Made by a program: the position numbers and the translations under genes
Part shown: one piece after another, positions 51,101-58,539 of the stretch
Layout: the number at the start of each line of letters is the position of its first letter
Position numbering within the stretch: the stretch's first letter is position 1
Notes under the pieces: model-generated
The model's database searches: none
The model's input: only the letters and a program-made list of their open reading frames with translations
Told to the model about the DNA's origin: nothing
Origin: Chryseobacterium sp. KLBC 52
GTDB taxonomy: Bacteria > Bacteroidota > Bacteroidia > Flavobacteriales > Weeksellaceae
Direction of reading: 5' to 3'
Assembly: GCF_003347605.1 (NCBI RefSeq)
Contig: NZ_QDFZ01000016.1
Span: forward strand, 82,637 to 141,663
DNA: 59,027 nt

Positions 51101-51670
51101 ATGAAATCACAGACAGGTATTGAATTAATTGTAATGGGAGGGTCGGCAGGAAGTTTACAGGTCATTATCGAAATGGTCAAAAACCTGGGTGATGCAGTCC
51201 CCGTTCCCATTGTACTGGTGATACACCGCAAAGCGCAATCCGGAGATATTTTGCGGACTTTGCTGCAGCAGTTTACGAAAATACAGGTTATAGAAGTGGA
51301 AGATAAAACAGAGGTTGAAGATAACACAATATACATTGTTCCTGCCGATTATCATCTATTGTTTGAGAACAAAAAGTGGATGTCACTGGACAGCTCTGAG
51401 AAAATGAATTATTCCCGTCCATCCATAGACGTTACATTCAGGTCTGCGGCAGAAATCTACGGGGAAAACCTGATCGGTATTCTTTTATCCGGAGCTAATG
51501 CTGACGGTGTAGAAGGATTGGGTTATATTAAAAAAAATAATGGGCAGGTATGGATTCAGGATCCTGATACGGCAGAAATAAAATTTATGCCTGAGCATGC
51601 CATAGAAGAAATTGAATATGATTTAATTTTCAGACCAGCTGGTTTGGCAAATTATATAAAGCAATTGTAA
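51101..51670 (+). CDS. CheB-type methylesterase, stand-alone catalytic domain
   Basis: A 189-residue CheB methylesterase domain without the usual N-terminal receiver. The catalytic triad is Ser15 (MGGSAGS), His42 (VIHRK) and Asp135 (GANADGVEG). It would remove methyl groups, or deamidate glutamine, on the protein modified by the adjacent CheR. Lacking its own receiver, it must be controlled in another way, perhaps by the single-domain regulators in the operon. It begins 12 bases after cheR. Confidence 0.9.
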   Translation: MKSQTGIELIVMGGSAGSLQVIIEMVKNLGDAVPVPIVLVIHRKAQSGDILRTLLQQFTKIQVIEVEDKTEVEDNTIYIVPADYHLLFENKKWMSLDSSEKMNYSRPSIDVTFRSAAEIYGENLIGILLSGANADGVEGLGYIKKNNGQVWIQDPDTAEIKFMPEHAIEEIEYDLIFRPAGLANYIKQL

Positions 51671-51698
51671 TATTTAAGAATAAAATAATCTACATAAT

Positions 51699-52070
51699 AT
51701 GAGTAAAAGGAAGATTTTAATTTTTGATGATGAGACAGCGATCTTAGAAGTAATCACCATTATATTTGAAGAAAACGGATATGATGTCAAAATCTCAGAG
51801 ACTTCGCATGACATCCTTGAGAAAGTGGCAGACTATCAGCCGGATGTTATCCTTATGGATAACTGGATTCCCAAAATAGGAGGAGTGGAAGCTACAAAAC
51901 TTCTCAAAAGTACCGAAGCATTTAAACATATTCCTGTAATTTACGTTACAGCCAATAGTGATATTGTTGCTTTAGCATCCGAAGCAGGAGCTGATGATTA
52001 TGTTTCAAAACCTTTTGATCTTGATGATCTTGAAGCAATGGTAGCGAAACATGTAAAAGAACAGGTATAA
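51699..52070 (+). CDS. Single-domain response regulator
   Basis: Receiver of 123 residues. Acidic pocket FDDE (Asp10-Asp11), phospho-acceptor Asp54 in ILMDNWIPKIGG, Thr in YVTANSD and Lys in VSKPFD. The residues after the Asp (NWIPKIGG) differ from the usual MPxMDG pattern. It is the last gene of the kinase/CheR/CheB operon and is followed by a terminator. Confidence 0.92.
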   Translation: MSKRKILIFDDETAILEVITIIFEENGYDVKISETSHDILEKVADYQPDVILMDNWIPKIGGVEATKLLKSTEAFKHIPVIYVTANSDIVALASEAGADDYVSKPFDLDDLEAMVAKHVKEQV

Positions 52071-52095
52071 AACCTTCTTTACATAACTGATAAAT

Positions 52096-52133
52096 AAAAG
52101 ATTTCTCAAATCCCTGAGAGATCTTTTATTTTT
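52096..52133. terminator. Intrinsic terminator of the signalling operon
   Basis: AAAAGATTTCTCA (52096-52108) pairs with TGAGAGATCTTTT (52115-52127) with one mismatch, followed by T residues. It also overlaps the end of the convergent gene. Confidence 0.78.
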
Positions 52134-52413
52134 TTTCCAGGGTCTTAATAATGTATTCCTTTGTTAAAATACGCGAGTTAACATCGTGAATTAAAGAAAC
52201 CAGTAATAGATACAGTTCTGGATTTTCCATGACGGCCTCGGAAAAGGTTTTAACCAGAATCAATTTTCTGGAAATTATGTTTTGTGCAACGATATATTCG
52301 TTATCCACATTGATATCCGCTTTCAATTCTCTTTTTATGATGACATTGAAGTACTTATCAATAAAAGTTTTATCTCTTATTAAATCTATTGGTGTTGTTT
52401 CTATATGATCCAT
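52126..52413 (-). CDS. Hypothetical protein
   Basis: A 95-residue soluble protein beginning MDHIETTPIDLIRDKTFIDK, with a likely two-layer alpha/beta pattern (YFNVIIKRELKADINVDN, then LILVKTFSEAVMENPELYLL). No motif, signal or membrane segment is recognised. The stop overlaps the terminator of the signalling operon. Its orientation opposes the operon, so it is probably a separate unit. Confidence 0.6.
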   Translation of the reverse strand: MDHIETTPIDLIRDKTFIDKYFNVIIKRELKADINVDNEYIVAQNIISRKLILVKTFSEAVMENPELYLLLVSLIHDVNSRILTKEYIIKTLEKK

Positions 52414-52616
52414 ACAATTATTTTACTTCAGTTTATTTTTAAACAATTATTATACCGTACTAAAAGAAAATTGATTTTCATAGGTAAATGAAAAAAAGTG
52501 CCTTATAACTGGCCAGAATGATGAATACCGTTGGACTGGCATCCAATAGCCCGGATATGAAGAATGACAGAATCCGTTCTGTTGATAAAGTCCTGGTTAT
52601 ATATTGTATTGTTTTT

Positions 52617-52633
52617 GGTATATTTGTAAACTA
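52617..52633. promoter_or_regulatory. MarR-type operator and -7 box of the paralog
   Basis: GGTATATTTGTAAACTA agrees at 13 of 17 positions with AGTACATTTGTGTACTA before the carotenoid MarR gene. It contains the -7 element TATATTTG (52619-52626), placed 20 bases before the ATG. Confidence 0.55.
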
Positions 52634-52645
52634 TTTTTAGATAAA

Positions 52646-53323
52646 ATGAATTACACGCTTATTAAAGACTTTATAGACTTGCTTCAGGAATTTGAAAACG
52701 AAGTGCAGGCTTCTCCCGGTGTCTATCCGGGAAACATTCAGGGCTTTAAAGCCTGGATTTCTGATTGCGAAAATACAGGAGCCAATCAGGCTCAGGAACC
52801 TTATTGGGAAGGTAAGGAGAATGGGAGAACACCGGAAAGTGCGATAAGTACTTTGCTTGTTCATCTTAACCGGTATGCAAAAACCTATTCAAAGTCTGCC
52901 ATCTCAGATTCTGAGTTTTCAACCCAGGAAGATTTTATTTATCTGATTAATCTTAAGGCTTTCGGTGAGATGACGAAAATGGCTCTTATCAAAAAAAATA
53001 TTCATGATAAGCCGGTAGGTATGCTGATCATTGCAAGACTTCTGCGCCAGGGACTTATTGAGCAGACGGACTCTGACCAGGATAAAAGAAGCAAACTGAT
53101 CCGTATTACTGAAAGAGGATTGCAGATTCTGGGCAATCAAATGGAAAAAATTCGTCATGCTACCAATATCGTTGCCGGAAATCTGAATTATTACGAGAAG
53201 ATGGAACTGATACGCATTCTTAATAAACTGGATCGTTTTCATTATCCGATTTTTTCACGGAATATCAATTCTGATCAGCTTATTGATACAGTGTATGATG
53301 AATATTCATTTAAAGATTCATAA
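52646..53323 (+). CDS. MarR family regulator, paralog of the carotenoid regulator
   Basis: A 225-residue regulator, collinear with the protein at 38703 over its full length (shared RYAKTYS, QEDFIYLINLK, GEMTKMALIKKN, then RITERGLQILGNQMEKI). The long N-terminal extension is shared too, so the pair forms a distinct MarR subgroup. The ATG at 52646 is chosen because the upstream frame from 52604 crosses the promoter. Its operator resembles that of the carotenoid operon, so cross-regulation is possible. Its target genes are not evident from its neighbours. Confidence 0.88.
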   Translation: MNYTLIKDFIDLLQEFENEVQASPGVYPGNIQGFKAWISDCENTGANQAQEPYWEGKENGRTPESAISTLLVHLNRYAKTYSKSAISDSEFSTQEDFIYLINLKAFGEMTKMALIKKNIHDKPVGMLIIARLLRQGLIEQTDSDQDKRSKLIRITERGLQILGNQMEKIRHATNIVAGNLNYYEKMELIRILNKLDRFHYPIFSRNINSDQLIDTVYDEYSFKDS

Positions 53324-53341
53324 AATCAGGCATGCCAATAC

Positions 53342-53375
53342 AAAAAAGGGGAATCATTTTCGATTCCCCTTTTTT
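53342..53375. terminator. Bidirectional terminator
   Basis: AAAAAAGGGGAATC (53342-53355) and GATTCCCCTTTTTT (53362-53375) form a perfect 14-bp stem with loop ATTTTC between convergent genes. Confidence 0.9.
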
Positions 53376-53388
53376 ATAGTATCTTATA

Positions 53389-54210
53389 TTAAGCTTCAAT
53401 AAACTCCAGAAGATCTTTATTAATGGTTTCGTGCTCCGTAGTTGGCATTCCGTGAGGGAAACCTGGATAGGTAATCAGTTTTCCGTTTTTCAACAGTTTT
53501 GCAGATTTAATGGCAGAGTTTTCGATGGGAACAATTTGGTCATCTTCTCCGTGAAGAACCAAAACAGGAATATCTACAGCTTTTAAATCTTCAGTAAAGT
53601 CAGTCTCGGAAAATGCTTTGATTCCGTCGTAATGTGCCACGATTCCACCCATCATTCCTTGTCTCCACCAGTTTCTTTGTATCCCGTCTTTTACATTGGC
53701 ACCTTCTCTGTTGTATCCGTAGAAAGGGAAAGTCAAATCAAAATAAAACTGGTTTCTGTTATTCAGAGTCTGCTCTCTGATCCCATCAAAGACTTCCATC
53801 GGAACACCGTCAGGGTTGTTTTCACTCTTTACCATTACCGGTGGAACAGCACTGATTAAAACTGCTTTTTTTGCTCTTCCTTTAGAATATTTGTTGACGT
53901 AACGGATCACTTCACCACCTCCTGTAGAGTGGCCAATGTGAACCACATCTTTCAAGTCAAGGAATTCAACCAATTCTGCAGCGTCAGAAGCATATTGCTC
54001 AATAGTGTGATTGTAGATATTCTGGCTGGAACGACCATGGCCTCTTCTGTCGTGAGAAATCACTCTGTAACCTCTCTGAAGGAAGAAAATTACCTGTGCA
54101 TCCCAATCGTCTGATGATAACGGCCATCCGTGGTGAAACATTAATACAGGTCCTTCTCCCTGGTCTTTGTAAAAAATCTCTGTTCCGTCTTTTAATTGTA
54201 GTGTGCTCAT
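53389..54210 (-). CDS. Alpha/beta hydrolase, non-heme haloperoxidase/perhydrolase type
   Basis: A 273-residue cytoplasmic hydrolase with the catalytic triad Ser95 (GHSTGGG), Asp224 (HGEDDQIVP) and His253 (FPHGMPTTEH). The oxyanion motif HHGWPLSSDDWD and the block HDRRGHGRSSQ are typical of the cofactor-free haloperoxidase/arylesterase branch. Members form peracids or cleave esters, and the natural substrate is unknown. It is a single gene. Confidence 0.9.
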   Translation of the reverse strand: MSTLQLKDGTEIFYKDQGEGPVLMFHHGWPLSSDDWDAQVIFFLQRGYRVISHDRRGHGRSSQNIYNHTIEQYASDAAELVEFLDLKDVVHIGHSTGGGEVIRYVNKYSKGRAKKAVLISAVPPVMVKSENNPDGVPMEVFDGIREQTLNNRNQFYFDLTFPFYGYNREGANVKDGIQRNWWRQGMMGGIVAHYDGIKAFSETDFTEDLKAVDIPVLVLHGEDDQIVPIENSAIKSAKLLKNGKLITYPGFPHGMPTTEHETINKDLLEFIEA

Positions 54211-54738
54211 TGTTTTGAATTTTTAATGTTTGGTTAATTTATTTGATAAGTATTTGTTTTCTTATTTCTTCAGCAAATGTATGATGGATAAAGCAGGTAG
54301 AAATTAATCTAGTTTAATTTCGTACAATTTTATAATTTTTTTGTTCTGATAGCTATTTCTATCCTCCATTCGACCCACTCAGAATGCTGCTTTCAAAATC
54401 CGTATCTACTTTCTCTTCCAAACTAACACATCAACCTAAATTTTTTGTGATTGTAAAAAATCATGGAATTATGTAAAGAATCCCATAAAATAACGGAGGG
54501 TGGAAAGCGGAGATCCGGCATCGAGAAAGCGCTCGTCTGGATTATGTCCAAGAAAATGAAGCAGATATTGTTTTGCCTGGTTCAGAATTGGATCAGAGAT
54601 TTGAAAATGAGATTGAAGATTTTTGTAAAAATCTAAACCAAAAATTGGAAGGTAATTGATCATTATGGCTGTAGAAGCGGGCTCCCGAAGATTGAAATTT
54701 ACACACTTTTTTCTAATTTGCAGCCGTAAAATAAATTT
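54211..54738. other. 528-bp intergenic region before the Crp/Fnr gene
   Basis: AT-rich spacer. A possible small minus-strand gene (54469-54663) is listed separately. No repeats or clear promoter boxes were recognised. Confidence 0.35.
54469..54663 (-). CDS. Possible small hypothetical protein
   Basis: A 64-residue frame starting MINYLPIFGLDFYKNLQSHF and ending STLRYFMGFFT. The pattern of hydrophobic residues looks protein-like, but no family is recognised, and a plus-strand frame overlaps it. The frame continues to 54747, but that part would overlap the divergent regulator gene. Confidence 0.3.
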   Translation of the reverse strand: MINYLPIFGLDFYKNLQSHFQISDPILNQAKQYLLHFLGHNPDERFLDAGSPLSTLRYFMGFFT

Positions 54739-55329
54739 ATGTTTCAAAATATTATCAAAAACATCTCACGGTTTGTTACTTTAACACAAGAAGAGGAAAA
54801 CATTTATGAAGGTTTGCTGACGCTTCAGAAGTACCCGAAGAAAACACACCTTCTGCGCGAAGGAGAAATTTGTCAGTTTGAAGGTTTTATAAAGCAGGGC
54901 TGTACAAGAACTTATTATCTTGATGAAAACGGTTTTGAAGTGACCCTTCTGTTTGCTGTTGAAGATTGGTGGATTACGGATATTGATTCTTTTAATAATA
55001 AAACACCTTCGAAGATTTTTATAGAAGCCCTGGAAGATACCGAAGTTTATATACTGAATCCGGAAACTAAGGAGGAATTACTGCAGAAGGTTCCGAAATT
55101 TGAAAGAGCATTCCGTCTGATGATGCAGCGGTATGTGGTAACCCTTCAAAACCGCCTGATTAATACAATTTCTCAACCCGCTACAGAACGCTATCTGGAG
55201 TTTATCAGGGTTTATCCTACTATCCCGCAGCGCGTGGCACAGTATTATATTGCATCGTACCTTGGAGTTTCTAAGGAGTTTGTAAGTACAATCAGAAAAC
55301 GTCTGGCTACTAAAGAAAAACAAAAATAG
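54739..55329 (+). CDS. Crp/Fnr family transcriptional regulator
   Basis: A 196-residue regulator. The N-terminal cyclic-nucleotide-binding-like beta-roll contains KKTHLLREGEICQFEGFIKQG, and the C-terminal helix-turn-helix reads VAQYYIASYLGVSKEFVSTIRKRL. It is a distant paralog of the regulator at 12454. Its own promoter region lacks the TTTACC-N4-GGTAAA palindrome, so it recognises different DNA. No Fnr cysteine cluster. Ligand unknown. Confidence 0.88.
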   Translation: MFQNIIKNISRFVTLTQEEENIYEGLLTLQKYPKKTHLLREGEICQFEGFIKQGCTRTYYLDENGFEVTLLFAVEDWWITDIDSFNNKTPSKIFIEALEDTEVYILNPETKEELLQKVPKFERAFRLMMQRYVVTLQNRLINTISQPATERYLEFIRVYPTIPQRVAQYYIASYLGVSKEFVSTIRKRLATKEKQK

Positions 55330-55385
55330 TAAGCATAAAGTTTCCCTTTCTCGAAGTGAAAGTGAAAGTCCGAAGAATTCTCAGG

Positions 55386-55419
55386 GTGGTTTATACAAAA
55401 TGTGTAAACCACTTTTTTT
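55386..55419 (+). terminator. Intrinsic terminator
   Basis: GTGGTTTATACA (55386-55397) pairs with TGTGTAAACCAC (55401-55412) allowing one G-T pair, followed by a run of T. Confidence 0.82.
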
Positions 55420-55482
55420 ATTGGGAATAAAAGAAAAAGACATTTATTAAACCAGTTCAATTTCTGAGATTTTTATCAGTTC

Positions 55483-55490
55483 TATATTTG
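55483..55490 (+). promoter_or_regulatory. -7 element of the RidA gene
   Basis: TATATTTG matches TAnnTTTG exactly, 25 bases before the ATG at 55516. No TTG is found at the -33 distance. Confidence 0.5.
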
Positions 55491-55515
55491 CTTTATTAAT
55501 TTAAACAATAAAAAA

Positions 55516-55908
55516 ATGGTACAGGAAAACAAAACAGCAGAAGGCTTTGGAATGCCTTGGGAAGATATCTATGGATACGCGCAGGCGGTAAAAAAAGGAA
55601 ATACCGTCTGGATTTCCGGTCAGTTAGGTCACAATAAGAAAGGTGAATTGGCTGAAGGAATGGAAGCTCAAATGAAACAAACTTATGAAAATATCAAAGA
55701 ATTATTGTCGAGGTATGATATGACGATGGAAAATGTGGTGGAAGAAGTTATCTATGCAATGGATATGACGACGGCGTTTGAGGCGAGAAAAAATCTCAAA
55801 ACAGAATTTTATGATCATCCTGAAGCGGTAGCCAGTACAATGGTTGGAGTAAGCGGACTTGCATTGCCTGGGCAGCTTGTAGAAATTAAAATAGTGGCAA
55901 CGGTATAA
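55516..55908 (+). CDS. RidA family protein
   Basis: A 130-residue protein of the RidA/YjgF/UK114 family, which hydrolyses reactive enamine/imine intermediates and releases ammonia. Blocks seen: YAQAVKKGNTVWISGQLGHN, QMKQTYENIKELLSRYDMTM, then STMVGVSGLALPGQLVEIK. In canonical RidA an Arg in RxxVxVxxLP binds the carboxylate. Here that region reads STMVGVSGLALPG without the Arg, so it probably belongs to another RidA subfamily. It has its own promoter and terminator. Confidence 0.88.
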   Translation: MVQENKTAEGFGMPWEDIYGYAQAVKKGNTVWISGQLGHNKKGELAEGMEAQMKQTYENIKELLSRYDMTMENVVEEVIYAMDMTTAFEARKNLKTEFYDHPEAVASTMVGVSGLALPGQLVEIKIVATV

Positions 55909-55929
55909 GTTTCCGGTCTTAATTTTTTG

Positions 55930-55962
55930 GTCCTTTTGTTCTAAGACAAAAGGACTTTTTTT
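55930..55962 (+). terminator. Intrinsic terminator of the RidA gene
   Basis: GTCCTTTTGT (55930-55939) and ACAAAAGGAC (55946-55955) form a 10-bp stem with a 6-base loop and a T-run. Confidence 0.85.
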
Positions 55963-56131
55963 ATTCTGAAAAGTGGGAAATCATAGCAAATCTTTTTGAT
56001 CTGTTAACTTGATTAATTACTCTTAGTACAGATGCTGATTCTACGATCTTGGTGACAAATCTATATTTTTTCGAGTCTGAGATAGTAATAGGAATTACTC
56101 TATCTGATTGAATATCTGTGAACTTTATCAT
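55961..56131 (-). CDS. Possible small hypothetical protein
   Basis: A 56-residue frame starting MIKFTDIQSDRVIPITISDS and ending FAMISHFSE, with ATG and TAA. The alternating pattern (RVIPITISD, then KYRFVTKIVES) suggests a small beta/alpha domain. No family is recognised. It is convergent with the RidA gene and ends in that gene's terminator. Without homologs it could be chance. Confidence 0.4.
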   Translation of the reverse strand: MIKFTDIQSDRVIPITISDSKKYRFVTKIVESASVLRVINQVNRSKRFAMISHFSE

Positions 56132-56242
56132 AAAAATATCTGATTAATGATGAAAAAAACTTTGGTAATGTCAGATAATGTTATTAGATTTATAATGAAT
56201 TCTGAATGACAATATTATTACACCTCACTAAATTTATTAATC

Positions 56243-56785
56243 ATGAAAAAGCAAATCCTTATCGTTGCGCTATCTCTGGGAGCAGTCGCCTTAGGAACCC
56301 ACCGGGTTATGGCACAAAATTCAGAGCAGGTGAGTACATCAGTAAATATTATTTTATCGGATGTTATTGCAATGGACATTGGCTCTGTTGCTTCAGAAGG
56401 TGCTGTAGATTTTAATTATGGGAGCACAAAAGACTATAATTCATCAAAAAATGTGACCGTTCCGAATAGTTTAGTCATTATTTCCTCTAAAAATTTCGAT
56501 GTAAAAGTAAAATCTGAAGGCACACACTTTGTAAGTGGTGCAAATGTAATTCCTGTAGATATATTACAGGTCAAGGCAATACCGGGCGGAAGCTTGGTGG
56601 GAACCCTGAATGAGGTCACTTTATCCACTGCTGATCAGGTGCTGGTGAGTAATGCAAGTTTAGGTACCAAACAGTCTTTAAATATTGCTTACTCCATTTC
56701 GGCGGAAAATGCATCCAAGGTCCTTCTGGGAAAACCACAGGGAACTTACACACAAAAAATAACTTATACTGCCACTGCACTGTAA
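56243..56785 (+). CDS. Secreted beta-sandwich surface protein (DUF4402/fimbrial-like)
   Basis: A 180-residue exported protein with signal peptide (MKKQILIVALSLGAVALGTH, cleavage near MAQ). The mature part is Ser/Thr/Val rich with alternating beta pattern (SVNIILSDVIAMDIGS, then NFDVKVKSEGTHFVSG) and ends GTYTQKITYTATAL. This layout resembles DUF4402-type and minor-pilin-like proteins. It is a diverged paralog of the two identical genes downstream, together forming a tandem family. A role in adhesion or fibre formation is inferred. No chaperone or usher gene is seen in the window. Confidence 0.75.
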   Translation: MKKQILIVALSLGAVALGTHRVMAQNSEQVSTSVNIILSDVIAMDIGSVASEGAVDFNYGSTKDYNSSKNVTVPNSLVIISSKNFDVKVKSEGTHFVSGANVIPVDILQVKAIPGGSLVGTLNEVTLSTADQVLVSNASLGTKQSLNIAYSISAENASKVLLGKPQGTYTQKITYTATAL

Positions 56786-56806
56786 GTAAATACAATTTTA
56801 AATAGG

Positions 56807-56842
56807 AAAGCCCTCAGTACTGTCAAAGTATTGAGGGCTTTT
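56807..56842 (+). terminator. Intrinsic terminator
   Basis: AAAGCCCTCAGTAC (56807-56820) pairs with GTATTGAGGGCTTT (56828-56841) with one G-T pair. A decayed version (CCTCA/TGAGG, 57693-57717) lies at the equivalent place before the next copy. Confidence 0.82.
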
Positions 56843-56866
56843 CTATTGATCATATGAATAAACCTT

Positions 56867-56882
56867 GTAGTGATTTTACTAC
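56867..56882. promoter_or_regulatory. Inverted repeat in the leader of unit 1 (also in unit 2)
   Basis: GTAGT-GATTTT-ACTAC lies about 45 bases upstream of the -7 box TAAATTTG (56927-56934). The same arrangement occurs at 57750-57765 and 57810-57817. It may be an operator shared by both copies. Confidence 0.5.
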
Positions 56883-56926
56883 GTGAACTTCCTTTTTCCA
56901 CTACAAAGAAACTTTTAGCACCACTA

Positions 56927-56934
56927 TAAATTTG
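56927..56934 (+). promoter_or_regulatory. -7 element of duplicate 1
   Basis: TAAATTTG matches TAnnTTTG exactly and lies 53 bases before the ATG. It is conserved in the second unit. Confidence 0.55.
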
Positions 56935-56987
56935 CAGTATACAAAAGATAACAATTAAGTAAAAAATAACAATAAAATATTACCATC

Positions 56988-57533
56988 ATGAAAAAGCAAA
57001 TCGTAATCACAGCCTTAACTTTTGGAGCCATTATATTGGGAACTAGCAATGTTCAAGCTCAAAATACAACTGCAACTACAACCGTAAACATTACCCTGAA
57101 TGACGTAATCTCTATCGATGCAGGGAGTACTGCCATTGGTAATACAGTTGACTTCAACTATGTTACTGCAGCAGACTACAACTCTGATCAGACCATTACC
57201 AAAGCCAATTCTTTGAAAGTTACTTCTACAAAGAACTTTAATGTTAAAGTAAAAGCAGGAGGTGCTAATTTTATGAATGGAACGAACTTAATTCCTGTGA
57301 ATGTTTTGACGATTAAAGCAGCTACAGCTGCCGGATCAATGGGTGGAACAAAAAATACTGTAGTTTTATCTGCAACAGATCAGAATTTAGTTACCAATGC
57401 CCCGCTGGGAAGCGCATTAACACTGAACCTGGACTATACTATTCCAGCTGCAAAATCTTCATCATCTGATATTTTAGGGAAGCCAGCCGGAACTTATACG
57501 CAAACAGTAACTTATACAGCGACTGCTTTATAA
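56988..57533 (+). CDS. Secreted beta-sandwich surface protein, duplicate 1
   Basis: A 181-residue exported protein (signal MKKQIVITALTFGAIILGTS, cleavage near VQAQN). The mature part has a repetitive Thr/Val/Asn beta pattern (TTVNITLNDVISIDAGST, then NFNVKVKAGGANFMNG) and ends GTYTQTVTYTATAL. Its protein sequence is identical to that of the gene at 57871, although the DNA differs at about 21 synonymous sites. It is about half-identical to the gene at 56243. It is probably a structural or adhesive surface protein. Its leader has an exact -7 box. Confidence 0.8.
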   Translation: MKKQIVITALTFGAIILGTSNVQAQNTTATTTVNITLNDVISIDAGSTAIGNTVDFNYVTAADYNSDQTITKANSLKVTSTKNFNVKVKAGGANFMNGTNLIPVNVLTIKAATAAGSMGGTKNTVVLSATDQNLVTNAPLGSALTLNLDYTIPAAKSSSSDILGKPAGTYTQTVTYTATAL

Positions 57534-57571
57534 ATTAATTTTTCATATTAATATTTTGTGATTTGGTGTTT

Positions 57572-57602
57572 CAAAGGCTTCCTCAGGAGGCCTTTGATTT
57601 TG
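57572..57602 (+). terminator. Intrinsic terminator of duplicate 1
   Basis: CAAAGGCTTCCT (57572-57583) and AGGAGGCCTTTG (57585-57596) are complementary with one G-T pair, followed by ATTTTG. Repeated at 58455-58485. Confidence 0.75.
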
Positions 57603-57809
57603 TATGTATTGTCCCGATACAGATAAAATTCAAAATCCGGGAATTTATATTACGACAGCTTTATAATAGAAATAACAGCAATTTATATACGACCTCAATA
57701 TTTTCTAAGTGCTGAGGGTTTTACTATTTAAGTCAAAATGATAAACCGTGTAGTGATTTTACTACGTGAACTTCCTTTTTCCACTACAAAGAAACTTTTA
57801 GCACCACTA

Positions 57810-57817
57810 TAAATTTG
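57810..57817 (+). promoter_or_regulatory. -7 element of duplicate 2
   Basis: TAAATTTG at the same relative place as in unit 1. Confidence 0.55.
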
Positions 57818-57870
57818 CAGTATACAAAAGATAACAAGTAAGTAAAAAATAACAATAAAATATTACCATC

Positions 57871-58416
57871 ATGAAAAAGCAAATCGTAATCACAGCCTTA
57901 ACTTTTGGAGCCATCATATTGGGAACTAGCAATGTTCAAGCTCAAAATACAACCGCAACTACAACCGTAAACATTACCCTGAATGACGTAATCTCTATCG
58001 ATGCAGGAAGTACTGCTATAGGTAATACGGTTGACTTCAATTATGTTACTGCAGCAGACTACAACTCTGATCAGACCATTACCAAAGCGAACTCTTTGAA
58101 AGTTACTTCTACAAAGAACTTTAATGTTAAAGTAAAAGCAGGAGGTGCTAATTTTATGAATGGAACGAACTTAATCCCTGTGAATGTTTTGACGATTAAA
58201 GCAGCTACAGCTGCCGGATCAATGGGTGGAACAAAAAATACTGTAGTTTTATCTGCAACAGATCAGAATTTAGTTACCAATGCCCCGCTGGGAAGTGCAT
58301 TAACATTGAATCTGGACTATACTATTCCAGCAGCAAAATCATCATCGTCTGATATTTTAGGTAAACCAGCGGGAACTTATACGCAAACAGTAACTTATAC
58401 CGCAACTGCTTTATAA
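57871..58416 (+). CDS. Secreted beta-sandwich surface protein, duplicate 2
   Basis: A 181-residue exported protein identical in every residue to the gene at 56988, with the same signal peptide and C-terminal TYTATAL. About 21 of 546 bases differ between the genes, all silent by hand comparison. Leader, promoter and terminator are also copied. An IS3-type element begins about 120 bases after the stop. Confidence 0.8.
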   Translation: MKKQIVITALTFGAIILGTSNVQAQNTTATTTVNITLNDVISIDAGSTAIGNTVDFNYVTAADYNSDQTITKANSLKVTSTKNFNVKVKAGGANFMNGTNLIPVNVLTIKAATAAGSMGGTKNTVVLSATDQNLVTNAPLGSALTLNLDYTIPAAKSSSSDILGKPAGTYTQTVTYTATAL

Positions 58417-58454
58417 ATTAATTTTTCATATTAATATTTTGTGATTTGGTGTTT

Positions 58455-58485
58455 CGAAGGCTTCCTCAGGAGGCCTTTGATTTTG
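58455..58485 (+). terminator. Intrinsic terminator of duplicate 2
   Basis: Copy of the hairpin at 57572, with one A-to-G change in the left arm that leaves a G-T pair. Confidence 0.7.
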
Positions 58486-58539
58486 TATGTATTGTCCCGA
58501 TACAGATAAAATTTAAAATCCGGGAATTATATTATAGAC

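Larger units (their letters stand above)
56859..57652 (+). repeat. Tandem duplication, unit 1
   Basis: This unit and 57742-58534 are near-identical at an offset of 883 bases, each with leader, gene and terminator. They are separated by about 90 unlike bases. By hand count the two leaders differ at two positions and the genes at about 21. Confidence 0.85.
57534..57870. other. 337-bp spacer between duplicates
   Basis: Contains the terminator of unit 1 (57572-57602), 90 bases unique to this junction with a decayed terminator, and the leader of unit 2. No gene is seen. Confidence 0.5.
57742..58534 (+). repeat. Tandem duplication, unit 2
   Basis: Second copy of the 0.8-kb unit at 56859-57652. 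Its end lies only a few bases from the IS3-type terminal sequence at 58540. Confidence 0.85.

Noticed and set aside
52519..52641. 40-residue plus-strand frame ahead of the MarR paralog
   Set aside because: It runs through the promoter and operator of the MarR gene and has no recognisable sequence.
54462..54632. Plus-strand frame overlapping the possible minus-strand gene
   Set aside because: Its composition is Lys/Arg-rich with no pattern, and it has no promoter or convincing start context.
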